Origin: Nitrososphaerota archaeon
GTDB taxonomy: Archaea > Thermoproteota > Nitrososphaeria > Nitrososphaerales > UBA183
DNA length: 64,000 bases
NCBI GenBank assembly: GCA_029785235.1
Contig: JAFMAA010000002.1
Coordinates: 62,001-126,000, forward strand
Reading direction: 5' to 3'
The notes under the pieces are model-generated. The model saw nothing but the letters and a program-made list of their open reading frames with translations, ran no database searches and was not told the DNA's origin. Made by a program: the position numbers and the translations under genes. Shown here piece after piece: positions 1 through 7,631 of the stretch. Numbering within the stretch: the stretch's first letter is position 1; every line of letters starts with the position of its first letter.

Positions 1-854
1 TTCTTCATCGCCTTGATCCTTGAGTTCTTCTGCCGCAGCGGGATCAGAGACTTGCCGTAGTCGAGCGCCCGGAAGTCCTCGCTCCATAGCTCTGGCGCCC
101 TTATCGACGCGTCATTGGGCTTCTGTTCGCCCCTGACCAGCCAGGCGTAGTTGTCCTTGGGGACGCCGTCCTTGTTTCCGTAGAAGTTGAGGACGGTGTA
201 CACCTTGAGATGAAGCGCCTTGCCTGTCTCCGCGAGCTGGAGGAGCTGTGAGAGGAGTTCATAGAACACCACTGACGGTCCTTCCAGCCGGTCATGCAGC
301 GTCTCTGTGCTTACGTGGTACAGGAAGTTGGGATCTGTGAGTGTTTCGGCCTCCCCCCACACCTGGGGGAGATAGCTGAAGTCGCTCTTTGGGTATGTCT
401 TGTCCTCTATGATGTAGTGGACAAGCAGGTACCCGTCGCTGGTCTCCGTCAGTTGTGATACTACGGTGTCAGGGCTTCCTCTGAAGCCTCGGCTTGTAGT
501 GCATATGAGGCCAGTGCTCCATGCGGTCCTCTTCGTGCTTACGATCGACGCCATGATCTTGTTCAGGTCTGTTATGACGCCGCGACTTGCTGCCAGTGTC
601 TTGTGAGCTTCGGTTCCAGCCTTCATAGCTGGGGTCTCTGCCACCGACTTGTGGAACACGAACCTATCCACGAAGTCCTGGTTTCTGGTCTTTCCACCAA
701 AGAGCCATGAGTATGATACGCAATCCTTGTACCCCTTGTCGTAGCGCTTGCATGCCACGCATGAGGTTGTCAGCGGTATCGTCCTCGCTGTGGTGTCTTG
801 TTCTGCTACGGTGTGGGTCAGCCCTTCCAGTTCTACGCTTTTGTCTTCTGTCAA
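1..854 (-). CDS. PD-(D/E)XK nuclease of the RecB/Cas4/Exo5 type (C-terminus cut off by window edge)
   Basis: The frame is open from a TTG at 854 to base 1, so the 3' part is missing. An in-frame TAG lies just upstream of the TTG, and a GGGGAAG purine run sits before it. The protein shows the RecB/Cas4/Dna2-like order: GTEAH at residues 80-84, GSPD with D129, then E150-D-K152. An N-terminal C32-x2-C35 with C45 resembles the cysteines that hold an Fe-S cluster in Cas4/AddB/Exo5 relatives; the rest of such a set would be outside the window. Likely a DNA exonuclease or end-processing enzyme. It follows a Cys-rich microprotein by one base. The family assignment is mine from motifs; it could also be a phage-type exonuclease. 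Confidence 0.6.
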   Translation of the reverse strand, partial: MTEDKSVELEGLTHTVAEQDTTARTIPLTTSCVACKRYDKGYKDCVSYSWLFGGKTRNQDFVDRFVFHKSVAETPAMKAGTEAHKTLAASRGVITDLNKIMASIVSTKRTAWSTGLICTTSRGFRGSPDTVVSQLTETSDGYLLVHYIIEDKTYPKSDFSYLPQVWGEAETLTDPNFLYHVSTETLHDRLEGPSVVFYELLSQLLQLAETGKALHLKVYTVLNFYGNKDGVPKDNYAWLVRGEQKPNDASIRAPELWSEDFRALDYGKSLIPLRQKNSRIKAMK

Positions 855-855
855 T

Positions 856-993
856 TCACTCTTCCCCTATCCAGTCAAGCAGTGTCGTCTGCCGCGTGCA
901 CGTGCACGGAACGGTTCTGCACACGTTGCAGACTACGACAAACACGCCAGCCCCTCTGATGTCAATCGTTGCTGGGCTGCGGCAGACGCACAC
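856..993 (-). CDS. 45-residue Cys-rich microprotein (putative zinc binder)
   Basis: GTG start seven bases after the stop of the upstream gene; the stop ends one base before the nuclease start at 854. The 45 residues carry C-x-C at the start, C-x2-C near residue 22 and C-x-C near residue 30, a likely zinc site. No family recognised. Spacing and operon position favour a real gene; there is no separate promoter. Confidence 0.5.
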   Translation of the reverse strand: MCVCRSPATIDIRGAGVFVVVCNVCRTVPCTCTRQTTLLDWIGEE

Positions 994-997
994 CGCT

Positions 998-1261
998 TCA
1001 GTTACCTTGTTCGGCATCGGCCGTTCCCCGTGGCGCTGCCGTGGCGGGTCCTTTGCTTCCAGCCGGTTGGCCGGTTCGTTCGTATGAGACAGACCATAGG
1101 AACACCGTCCAGACCAGATGGTTGATCTGATCCTGAATGGCTTTCCTAGCCTTGACCCGATACCAAGGCGTCTCCATCAGGGCCACTTCGAGTCGGCCGA
1201 GCTTGGCGATATCTGTTGCTGCGCGCTCGTTTTGTATGGTCGATTTTTCTAGTCCTTGCAA
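998..1261 (-). CDS. hypothetical protein, 87 aa
   Basis: TTG start one base after the TGA of the preceding gene, so probably translationally coupled. The first 55 residues look like a folded helical domain with a hydrophobic run (HLVWTVFLWSV). The last 30 residues are polar and low-complexity. No family recognised. Confidence 0.5.
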   Translation of the reverse strand: MQGLEKSTIQNERAATDIAKLGRLEVALMETPWYRVKARKAIQDQINHLVWTVFLWSVSYERTGQPAGSKGPATAAPRGTADAEQGN

Positions 1262-1265
1262 GTTT

Positions 1266-1520
1266 TCACAGCTCCACTTCCGCTCTCTTCCTTACGCGCT
1301 CACGGAGCAGCCTCACGTCGGTGCGGCAAAGGTTTTGCCGGAGACTCACCGGATACAGCAGTTCCTGGTCGAGGAGTGTGTCGGCATCCACCGTTCTGGC
1401 TTCTGATTCGGCAAACACAGCGCCGCAAAGGCCCGTCCCGTTGCCCCACCCTATGTGAGTAGGGCTCTTCGGGGACCCTGTCTTGCCGATGTCGACCAGA
1501 GCCGGGATATGAATTGACAT
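1266..1520 (-). CDS. hypothetical protein, 84 aa
   Basis: ATG at 1520 lies eight bases after the stop of the upstream microprotein; a longer start at 1553 would overlap that gene and is less likely. The C-terminal half is helical and basic (RLLRERVRKRAE). Not recognised. Part of the same minus-strand operon as its neighbours. Confidence 0.55.
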   Translation of the reverse strand: MSIHIPALVDIGKTGSPKSPTHIGWGNGTGLCGAVFAESEARTVDADTLLDQELLYPVSLRQNLCRTDVRLLRERVRKRAEVEL

Positions 1521-1528
1521 ACCGAGTG

Positions 1529-1678
1529 TCAATTCAGTATGACCCCAGGCCATTCGACCATGCCGCTGTATTCCATTGCATCTTCGTAGGCTATCTGGCA
1601 GCTATTGCTGCAGAACCTGTCGTCGCCGAGGCTGCAATTCAAGCAGCCTTGCAGAACATCTTTTTGCCCTTCTTGCAT
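1529..1678 (-). CDS. 49-residue Cys-rich microprotein
   Basis: ATG at 1678 is preceded by a clear AGGAG about ten bases upstream. The protein has C-x2-C then C-x3-C (GCLNCSLGDDRFCSNSC), a compact treble-clef or knuckle-like zinc pattern, followed by an acidic tail. Not recognised. It sits in an otherwise empty 160-base gap of the operon. Confidence 0.55.
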   Translation of the reverse strand: MQEGQKDVLQGCLNCSLGDDRFCSNSCQIAYEDAMEYSGMVEWPGVILN

Positions 1679-1842
1679 TTTGATGACGCTCCTACAGAAC
1701 GAAAACTCTGGCTCGGGCCGCCCTATCGCAGCAGCAGGGTCAGCATTGGCGCCCTGTTTGTTGCTGCGTCGGCTTTTGTGGCGAATGCCTCTCAGCTTGC
1801 TCTAGTGCTCGTATGCCAGAGTACCGCGTCCTTTGGAAGCCA

Positions 1843-2169
1843 CTACCAACCGAACTTCTCGGCGGCATCGTCGATCGCCATCTCGGCGTTGTCGATGTAG
1901 CCGTTCCACTCTTGCTGGTCGAACTCGTTACGGAACTCGGCGACTTTTCGCTGAGTGTTACGTGGCGTATCGAGACAGATCTGGCAATTGGGGGTGTCGC
2001 ACTGGCTTGTCTGAATGTGTGGAAAGCTGGGCTTGCTTGGTAGCATCCCAATCCGCCTGCTCCCGTCAGGATAGAACTGTGGTTCCTCTGAGAACATATC
2101 GACCATGAGGTCGCTCATTTCGCCGCGGGGCGTCTGCTCCGAGTCTTCATCTACCGATGCATATGTCAA
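1843..2169 (-). CDS. hypothetical acidic protein with a Cys cluster, 108 aa
   Basis: TTG start at 2169. Acidic N-terminus (several Asp/Glu-rich stretches), then C-x4-C-x2-C (CDTPNCQIC) near residue 57 that could bind a metal, then a helical tail. No family recognised. A later ATG (MSDLMVDMF) is an alternative start. Confidence 0.6.
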   Translation of the reverse strand: MTYASVDEDSEQTPRGEMSDLMVDMFSEEPQFYPDGSRRIGMLPSKPSFPHIQTSQCDTPNCQICLDTPRNTQRKVAEFRNEFDQQEWNGYIDNAEMAIDDAAEKFGW

Positions 2170-2196
2170 CTAGTTTCACTTACTCCTGCATTGACG

Positions 2197-2841
2197 TTAC
2201 GCGTGATAGCGCATTTCGTCAATCTCGCTGATGAGCGCCCCCGACATAGTCCTAGTCGGGCTGTTGCCCATCCTCTCACTAAGCAGGTGAGACAGTTCTG
2301 ACGACACCCTCAGGGCAAGGTTCCGCACCTTGCCATAGAGCCAATAGCGAATGGCACTGGCCTCCATGGAAGTAACCTCGCTTGTGAGGATATCCAGGTC
2401 CTCTACGAGGTCTCTTGTGTCACGGCCTAGCACACGGATGAGGCCTATGTCTCGCTCTAGCACGGTCAGAGCGTCGTCTGCTATTTGTTCTATCAGGGTC
2501 TCCCTATCCTCGTCGGGCATTGACCCGTCTTCTAGACCTATTCGGCCCTGTTTGACGGCTTTCAGAGCGCTTGAGGCGTTCTTACTGGTCACTGCCAGGT
2601 CACGCCCCTTGAGTCCGAGTTGTGAGAGGCTGATTTCGGCAGAGCTAGGGATGCGAATGACTAGCCTAGCCACGGTCATGGCCACGCTGAACATTGCCAC
2701 TTCCACCACATCGTTGGTGAGGTTGTCAGGCCAGTTGTATGTCCATAATACAATGGGCAAGACTAGTACCACATACAGCCCTAACCTTGCTCCGTACCGC
2801 ATCAGGAGTTTCTTGGTTTCTGGTTTCATGCCTCTTCTCAC
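2197..2841 (-). CDS. membrane-anchored hypothetical protein, 214 aa
   Basis: GTG start overlaps the stop of the upstream gene (GTGA), so translation is probably coupled; ATG at 2829 is possible. Two hydrophobic segments near residues 15-32 and 45-62 should anchor it in the membrane. The remaining ~150 residues are charged and helical. Function unknown. Confidence 0.7.
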   Translation of the reverse strand: MRRGMKPETKKLLMRYGARLGLYVVLVLPIVLWTYNWPDNLTNDVVEVAMFSVAMTVARLVIRIPSSAEISLSQLGLKGRDLAVTSKNASSALKAVKQGRIGLEDGSMPDEDRETLIEQIADDALTVLERDIGLIRVLGRDTRDLVEDLDILTSEVTSMEASAIRYWLYGKVRNLALRVSSELSHLLSERMGNSPTRTMSGALISEIDEMRYHA

Positions 2842-3596
2842 TCCAGAATTGTAACTATGTTGTCTGGATTACCAGCCGCCGCGTATCTGGTTCCTGGGAC
2901 CGGTTCCGACATGTCTTTCTTGACCTCGACGCCCTGGAGCCCTTTCAGCCCGAACATTACTCCCCGCTTATCCCTCTGGTCGTAGAAGGCCTGGGCGTCT
3001 TCGGCGCGGGACAGGTTGAGGACTATGTGATTGCCGCGGGACGTCTTTGTGATCATGAATTTCGGCAAGACTGAAGTCAAGTCTCTCGCTCTCGTGAATT
3101 GGCTCGGGTCGTCGACGTCAACCGATACGAAGTGCAGCCCGCCTATGGGGTGCTGGTGGAGGAGCCCGAAGAAACGCGAAGTCTGCTTGCTGAGCTCATA
3201 CATTCCAGCTGCATTGTTCTGGAAGGCGTAGACTACGTTCTCCCGAATTAGCTCGGCCACAGCGCCTGTTACCCGGCGCGGGGCGAGTGTGGCAAATATG
3301 GCGAACACCTCAGGAGCTATCCTGATGTCTCGCGCATCGTACTTACCATACTGCTTTAGAACCGCGAAGTTGTACACCGTGTTGAAGTACTTTGACCGCC
3401 AGTCAGCCGCTGGCCGCATTATGCTCTTCTCGATGACCAGGTCCTTGAGTTTGACTCCTGTAACCTGTTTTGCCAGCCGCGACCTGACCGCCATCATCAG
3501 GAGGTGGACCGACGGCGGCGTGATAGAAAGCTCGGGTAGGCGTCTGATGAACTCTCTGACCTGGGCTTCGTCGACGATGCGTTCTACTTGCTCCAT
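2838..3596 (-). CDS. primase-polymerase-like (AEP superfamily?) protein, 252 aa
   Basis: The C-terminal half has the motif order of archaeo-eukaryotic primases: FVSVDVDD with a D-x-D at 160-162, TSRGNH at 185-190 (the usual S/T-x-x-G-x-H motif), and a Pro-Gly-Thr-Arg-Tyr segment at 234-238 followed by a Gly-Asn-Pro turn. The first 120 residues are a separate helical domain. If active it would make primers or short strands for replication. It overlaps the zinc-finger gene upstream by 13 bases and lies a few genes from an SSB. No full family match is claimed; it could be a catalytically different relative. Confidence 0.45.
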   Translation of the reverse strand: MEQVERIVDEAQVREFIRRLPELSITPPSVHLLMMAVRSRLAKQVTGVKLKDLVIEKSIMRPAADWRSKYFNTVYNFAVLKQYGKYDARDIRIAPEVFAIFATLAPRRVTGAVAELIRENVVYAFQNNAAGMYELSKQTSRFFGLLHQHPIGGLHFVSVDVDDPSQFTRARDLTSVLPKFMITKTSRGNHIVLNLSRAEDAQAFYDQRDKRGVMFGLKGLQGVEVKKDMSEPVPGTRYAAAGNPDNIVTILE

Positions 3597-3835
3597 GGTG
3601 TCTTCCCCATTCTTGCGTATAGCTGGACCAGCCTCTTCTTCGTCTGTTTGAGTTCGGCCAGCGCTCTAGCGGCACGATCTTCCAAGAGCTTCAGATAGCA
3701 GGCAGAGTGAAACCGGCTTGTCAGCAATCTGCCATAGTTGTCGAAGCCCTCTTCCAGGACCTGGTACCCGCCCTTCTCTATGAGCTGCCCGCATCGCCTA
3801 CATCTGGCCCGACCAGTTGACTCTTTGATCTCCAT
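3584..3835 (-). CDS. small C2HC zinc-finger protein (PARP-type-like), 83 aa
   Basis: C12-x2-C15, then a ~30-residue span, then H-x2-C (FHSACY), matching the C-x2-C...H-x2-C layout of PARP-type nick-sensing zinc fingers. A basic coiled-coil tail follows. Expected to bind DNA or RNA ends. It overlaps the downstream primase-like gene, which suggests a joint role. A TTTTAG box about 33 bases upstream could be its promoter. Confidence 0.6.
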   Translation of the reverse strand: MEIKESTGRARCRRCGQLIEKGGYQVLEEGFDNYGRLLTSRFHSACYLKLLEDRAARALAELKQTKKRLVQLYARMGKTPWSK

Positions 3836-3895
3836 ATCTCTGCACCTTCTATGGCAGGTCGATACCTAAAACGGCCGACCCTGTTGGCGACAGTC

Positions 3896-4168
3896 TTATT
3901 GCCCGTATTTCCTCTTCCGCACTGTTTCATAAGCCGCGTCCATGATGCGGATGACCTCGTTCTGCGCTATGCCCTGGTCAATGAGGAACTGCAACAGACT
4001 CCTCCAGGCGCCCTTGGACATCGTTTCTGTACCGAAGACCCTGGCGAAGTCTAACTCTGTATAGACCATCACCATGCCCTCTGCGAATCCAGCATCCTTG
4101 AATGCCGAGCCGATCGACTTCCACATGTCGTAGGACTTCAGTTTCCGTGTGCTCTCTACACTGGGCAT
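3896..4168 (-). CDS. hypothetical helical protein, 90 aa
   Basis: All-helical prediction, basic C-terminus (VRKRKYGQ). Not recognised. It may be a small DNA-binding or adaptor protein; nothing in the sequence decides this. Confidence 0.6.
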   Translation of the reverse strand: MPSVESTRKLKSYDMWKSIGSAFKDAGFAEGMVMVYTELDFARVFGTETMSKGAWRSLLQFLIDQGIAQNEVIRIMDAAYETVRKRKYGQ

Positions 4169-4216
4169 GGCGGTTTCTACCTTACCAGAAAAATGCGGGT
4201 ATGGGGCCCAGCTGTC

Positions 4217-4504
4217 CTAGAGGACGCTGAGCTTCCCATACTTTCCGACGTTGAGCCGAAGCTCGCCTCGGAAGCTGTTGGTGTAGCCGTTGGCCACTCT
4301 GACCTTGGACCCATTCTTGACCGCGTCAATCTGGGCGTCCCACAGAGAGAGCTTGATCTGGCCGGTCTCGTCCTTCAACTGGGCATCGGCAACTCGTGCC
4401 TCGCCACCAGTTCTCAGACTGACCGTCCTGGGCTCCATTAGCTCCACGATCTCGCCTTCGGCATCGACCTTGCGCATTCCGTCACGTAGGTCTCCGATGT
4501 TCAT
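4217..4504 (-). CDS. OB-fold single-stranded DNA-binding protein (RPA/SSB-like), 95 aa
   Basis: The sequence follows the archaeal single-OB SSB pattern: an N-terminal GDLRDGM, a VSLRTGGEARVADAQLKDET core, then IKLSLWDAQID and a GYTNSFRGELRLNVG strand pair. These are the usual strands that hold ssDNA. ATG at 4504 is chosen over 4513 because a TATTTAA box lies 25 bases upstream, which fits a leaderless mRNA. It would cover ssDNA in replication or repair. Confidence 0.75.
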   Translation of the reverse strand: MNIGDLRDGMRKVDAEGEIVELMEPRTVSLRTGGEARVADAQLKDETGQIKLSLWDAQIDAVKNGSKVRVANGYTNSFRGELRLNVGKYGKLSVL

Positions 4505-4519
4505 TACCATCATTCTCCG

Positions 4520-4534
4520 TTTGAGTATTTAACG
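4520..4534 (-). promoter_or_regulatory. archaeal TATA box of the SSB gene
   Basis: Read on the minus strand as GTTAAATAC, centred about 25 bases upstream of ATG 4504. This spacing is typical of leaderless archaeal mRNAs and decides the start codon. Confidence 0.5.
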
Positions 4535-4598
4535 GGCGTCCTGCGAGTCGACCTCTCTCTTGAGTGATGATTCACTGTCGTTCCACTTGCGGCGTGCC

Positions 4599-4811
4599 TC
4601 AATCGCTGAACAGCCCTAGTAGGATCAAGACGACGCCGCCTATCCCTGCTGCGAGGAACACCAGAGCCGCCAGGCCAATCATCAGGAACTGCCAGACGAG
4701 CACATCTCCCATTGGGGTGAACAGTATGCCCCAAAGCCAACTGCCAACGAAGAACGCCAGTATGAGTACGAGCGCCCCGATCAGAATCATCACTCCAGAA
4801 CCCGCGTTCAT
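4599..4811 (-). CDS. small integral membrane protein, 70 aa
   Basis: Two long hydrophobic segments (residues ~7-30 and ~42-67) with a short loop. No family recognised. The start ATG lies two bases after the stop of the 41-residue gene upstream. Confidence 0.65.
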   Translation of the reverse strand: MNAGSGVMILIGALVLILAFFVGSWLWGILFTPMGDVLVWQFLMIGLAALVFLAAGIGGVVLILLGLFSD

Positions 4812-4812
4812 G

Positions 4813-4938
4813 CTATGCTCTCCACCTCGGTTGGTACGTTGCTGCCGCCTCGCTTGGCACGTCTTGCCCAGGTCTTGGAATCGGTAGCAATGGGTTACGG
4901 ACCGGCGGCCTTGGAATCATCACGTATCTGTTTGCCAT
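4813..4938 (-). CDS. 41-residue Pro-rich microprotein
   Basis: ATG at 4938 is preceded by GGTGATG about eight bases upstream; the stop is one base from the next start. The protein is basic and proline-rich (PRPPVRNP, PIPRPG). Not recognised. It fills what would otherwise be a 140-base gap in a tightly packed operon. Confidence 0.45.
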   Translation of the reverse strand: MANRYVMIPRPPVRNPLLPIPRPGQDVPSEAAATYQPRWRA

Positions 4939-4954
4939 TCAATCATCACCATTC

Positions 4955-5281
4955 TTACACGTTCTCGCCTTTCATAAGGCGGGTGAACCAGTCGCTTTCG
5001 AACAGTCCTTTCTTGTGAAGGTATCTCACGAAGCCCTGAGCCTCATCGATGCTGAAGCCGAGGAACATCTGACTCCTGCCTGTACTGCTCTCCTGCAGAA
5101 GGTCTGGATACTCCTCTATGTCTTTGGGAGGCATGAAGTCGAGCTTGAAGACAGCAATTGAGCCTTTCTCTCCCCTGGCAGGCTCCTCTATGTCCCTCAG
5201 CGCCACATGATAGTCCGGACCGCTCCGGATTCTGTTTCGTACTTCTGCTGTTGCCAATCGTTCCACCTTAACTGTTAACAT
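4955..5281 (-). CDS. hypothetical protein, 108 aa
   Basis: ATG 5281 (MLTVKVERL) is preferred over an upstream start at 5305 because the added residues look untranslated. A mixed alpha/beta fold is likely; the C-terminus is helical and basic. Not recognised. Confidence 0.6.
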   Translation of the reverse strand: MLTVKVERLATAEVRNRIRSGPDYHVALRDIEEPARGEKGSIAVFKLDFMPPKDIEEYPDLLQESSTGRSQMFLGFSIDEAQGFVRYLHKKGLFESDWFTRLMKGENV

Positions 5282-5315
5282 GAGCCTGCGCAAGCAGGTC
5301 ACCACGTAGGACCGG

Positions 5316-5344
5316 GGTGAGGCAGACTAGAAGCCTGCCTCGCC
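5316..5344 (-). terminator. hairpin downstream of the exonuclease gene
   Basis: Inverted repeat of ten bases (one G-T pair) with a nine-base loop, 16 bases past the stop at 5360. It may end the minus-strand transcript or protect its 3' end. Confidence 0.4.
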
Positions 5345-5359
5345 CTCCGGCCTTGCCCA

Positions 5360-6001
5360 TTACTCATAGGTTTCCCGCTTTACAAGCGGTACAGTCATAA
5401 CCGATGCTTGAATCACCTTTGGTACCGGGAAGCTGACGAACTCCGTGAACAGGGGCTTACCATAGATCAGCCTGTTGAATGCCTCTGCCTCCATCTTGGC
5501 ACCGGTGAGAGCATTGTGAGGCTTAGGTTCTGTGAACAGACCTGCATAGATTAGGATTGTGTCGGCACCAAGCGCAGTCCGCCCGTCTCTGAGCGGAGGC
5601 GTCACCCCTAGCTTCAGAAGATGGACGAAGAATACCGAATGCATGTCGACAGCTCTATGGCCAAGTCTCGTCTGTATTCCTGCCGCCTTCAGGCCTTCGA
5701 CAAGCATCGGAAGGTCGAACGACGGAACGTTCTCTCCTGCCAGGGTCCTGTCTGTTCTTGAATTGTACCACCCGTTGAACCGTGCCATAAGGTCGTTGTG
5801 CGACATTGGCAAGGTCTTCGTTACCTGCTCAATGGTGAACCCGTTGACCTGAAGAGCTTCTGCCTCTATCGTTGATCCTTCCTTTATGCGGCACTCCCCA
5901 TAGAACTGGCATTCTGGGTGGTCAAAGTCGACTGCGCCGATGCTCACGATTGAATTCTTAACGGGGTCCAGTCCTGTCGTCTCTACATCAGTTACTATCA
6001 T
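5360..6001 (-). CDS. DEDDh 3'-5' exonuclease (DnaQ/RNase T-like), last acidic residue missing
   Basis: The N-terminus has the Exo I motif D5-V-E7-TTG, Exo II is SFD96LPML, and Exo III is H162-N-A-L-T-G167. In DnaQ-type enzymes Exo III is H-x4-D, so the fourth metal ligand is replaced by Gly here. The 213-residue length fits a single exonuclease domain. It would proofread or trim DNA or RNA, unless the D to G change has made it a non-catalytic nucleic-acid binder. It overlaps the upstream gene by 14 bases. The family call is secure; the activity is not. Confidence 0.8.
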   Translation of the reverse strand: MIVTDVETTGLDPVKNSIVSIGAVDFDHPECQFYGECRIKEGSTIEAEALQVNGFTIEQVTKTLPMSHNDLMARFNGWYNSRTDRTLAGENVPSFDLPMLVEGLKAAGIQTRLGHRAVDMHSVFFVHLLKLGVTPPLRDGRTALGADTILIYAGLFTEPKPHNALTGAKMEAEAFNRLIYGKPLFTEFVSFPVPKVIQASVMTVPLVKRETYE

Positions 6002-6299
6002 TGTTCGATTTCACCTTTTGTTCAACACCGGCACCATCTCCTTGTTCAAGGAGACCGGCAGCTGCGTTTCTCATTGCAACCACGTCAACACCAGTTAGTT
6101 CGCCAACGTACTGGTCCAACAGCGCTGCCATCTTGGGGAACCGGTGGATCTCCGAATTACCTAGCTTCTCGAGCAGGGGCCCGAGAGCTTCAGCGTCCTT
6201 CCCTGATATCGCTGCCTTCAGGGTTATCGCCATGTCGTCGAGGAACGCTTGTGGGAAACCATTCTCGACTAGATTCTTCTTTGCTTTTCCCTTTGGCAA
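5988..6299 (-). CDS. small protein sharing a domain with the 376-aa neighbour, 103 aa
   Basis: TTG start at 6299 fits a leaderless mRNA from the TTTTAA box at 6327-6332. Residues ~14-75 (GFPQAFLDD ... LLDQYVGELTG) match the C-terminus of the upstream 376-residue protein (GLSGVFLDE ... LLDQYIGKVVG) at similar spacing, so the two share a ~60-residue helical module. Function unknown; perhaps a partner-docking or oligomerisation domain. Confidence 0.65.
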   Translation of the reverse strand: MPKGKAKKNLVENGFPQAFLDDMAITLKAAISGKDAEALGPLLEKLGNSEIHRFPKMAALLDQYVGELTGVDVVAMRNAAAGLLEQGDGAGVEQKVKSNNDSN

Positions 6300-6326
6300 A
6301 ATCTTTCACCTTTACTATCCGTTTCC

Positions 6327-6332
6327 TTAAAA
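6327..6332 (-). promoter_or_regulatory. TATA box for the 103-aa gene
   Basis: TTTTAA on the minus strand, about 30 bases before the TTG at 6299. Confidence 0.5.
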
Positions 6333-6333
6333 C

Positions 6334-6373
6334 GGGCAGGCCGGCTCGACGAAGTTTCGAGTGCAGCCTGCCC
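6334..6373 (-). terminator. hairpin after the 376-aa gene
   Basis: GGGCAGGC / GCCTGCCC arms with an inner CTCGA/TCGAG stem, ten bases past the stop at 6383 and touching the next TATA box. End-of-transcript hairpin and next promoter are therefore fused into one compact junction. Confidence 0.5.
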
Positions 6374-6382
6374 ACGGCTGGC

Positions 6383-7513
6383 CTATTGCCCTGATGGACT
6401 GCTCGCGCCAACCACTTTCCCGATGTACTGGTCGAGAAGGCGCACCATCTCCGGGTTCTTTGAGATGCCGCTGGCCTCCAGCTTCTCGAGAATGTTTTGT
6501 ATGTTCTTCCCGGTGGCGGCATCCCATACGGCGGACCGGAGTTCGCTGGTTACCTCGTCGAGGAATACGCCTGACAACCCGCGCAGAAGGAGCGACTCTC
6601 TGGCAAGGCTGTCTTCTGGAGATAGCATGCCCTTGGTCACAGACTTCTTGATGGCATTGGCCCGCGCTTGCGTTAATGGTTCAAGCCTGCCATTCGGGTC
6701 GAGTTTCACAGAAACGTTGATGATTCCCCCCATGTCAGAAGTGGTACACCACACTTGTTGCCCTGCGACTGCCTTGGGCAAGTCAGTCCACTTGAAGCGT
6801 CGTTTCTTGAATACGGTTTCTATGTCATTTGGATCAGGTTTCCGTCTGCGCAGTTGCTGGTCTCCGCCATTGCAGTAGAACGCGCATCTGCATTCGTCGT
6901 TGTTCGGCATGTGGCCTTCGTGGTTTTTGGCGTATTTGTACAAAGTCTCGCGCACAGCGAGGTTACCTGCTTTGCATATCCAGAGGAGATACCCCCGTTT
7001 CCCATTGGAGGTAGTGGGATACATCGTGATGTAGTCGACAAGTCCGTCGTTGCGCCACTTGTCGACCAGATTTACGAGGTTGTTGTATGCGAAGATGAAC
7101 ACCGCAGTGAGCCGGCCGTCCTGCAAGTAGTCTACCGTCTTCTCGATGAGCTCTCTGTTCTGGTACTGATTTTCCGAGCTGTCACTGTCGATGCCCAGGA
7201 TACAACTGTATGCTCGGCTTAGTAGCGGCTCTACGGTATCCTTGGACATTATCGTGTGCCCGAGAAACACCCTACTAGAGAACTCCGGCATCCCTGTGAC
7301 GTTCGCCATAGCTTTCTTGTAGGTCTGGAGGTTGCCTTCCATACAGATAACGGCAGCTGGCTCGGCCCGGTCGACCATGTCACCCCCATAGTTGGCACGA
7401 CGAGGTCCCAGGCCGCTCTTCGGCTGCTTGTAGGGCTTGCGTTCCATCGACCCGGGGTTGCATACGACTATCGTGTCCTTGTGGTCGATTTTGCGCATGA
7501 GTCTTACAAGCAA
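6383..7513 (-). CDS. hypothetical protein with duplicated C-terminal module, 376 aa
   Basis: Unrecognised mixed alpha/beta protein. A Cys-rich patch near residue 210 (CRCAFYC) may bind metal. The last ~60 residues repeat the module found in the downstream 103-residue protein. Its frame stays open upstream of the TTG at 7513 to a TAA near 7590 without a standard start codon, so TTG 7513 or ATG 7498 are the practical choices. Confidence 0.7.
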   Translation of the reverse strand: MLVRLMRKIDHKDTIVVCNPGSMERKPYKQPKSGLGPRRANYGGDMVDRAEPAAVICMEGNLQTYKKAMANVTGMPEFSSRVFLGHTIMSKDTVEPLLSRAYSCILGIDSDSSENQYQNRELIEKTVDYLQDGRLTAVFIFAYNNLVNLVDKWRNDGLVDYITMYPTTSNGKRGYLLWICKAGNLAVRETLYKYAKNHEGHMPNNDECRCAFYCNGGDQQLRRRKPDPNDIETVFKKRRFKWTDLPKAVAGQQVWCTTSDMGGIINVSVKLDPNGRLEPLTQARANAIKKSVTKGMLSPEDSLARESLLLRGLSGVFLDEVTSELRSAVWDAATGKNIQNILEKLEASGISKNPEMVRLLDQYIGKVVGASSPSGQ

Positions 7514-7631
7514 TTGGATGACAGACAGTATCTCGTCTTGTTTCCGGTCCGTACTTCCACTTTGTTCGTGCAGTTTTTGACAACTCCATTAGATTCATAA
7601 CTGTAAGCTTGCAAGCCTGGCGGCTCGCCGG

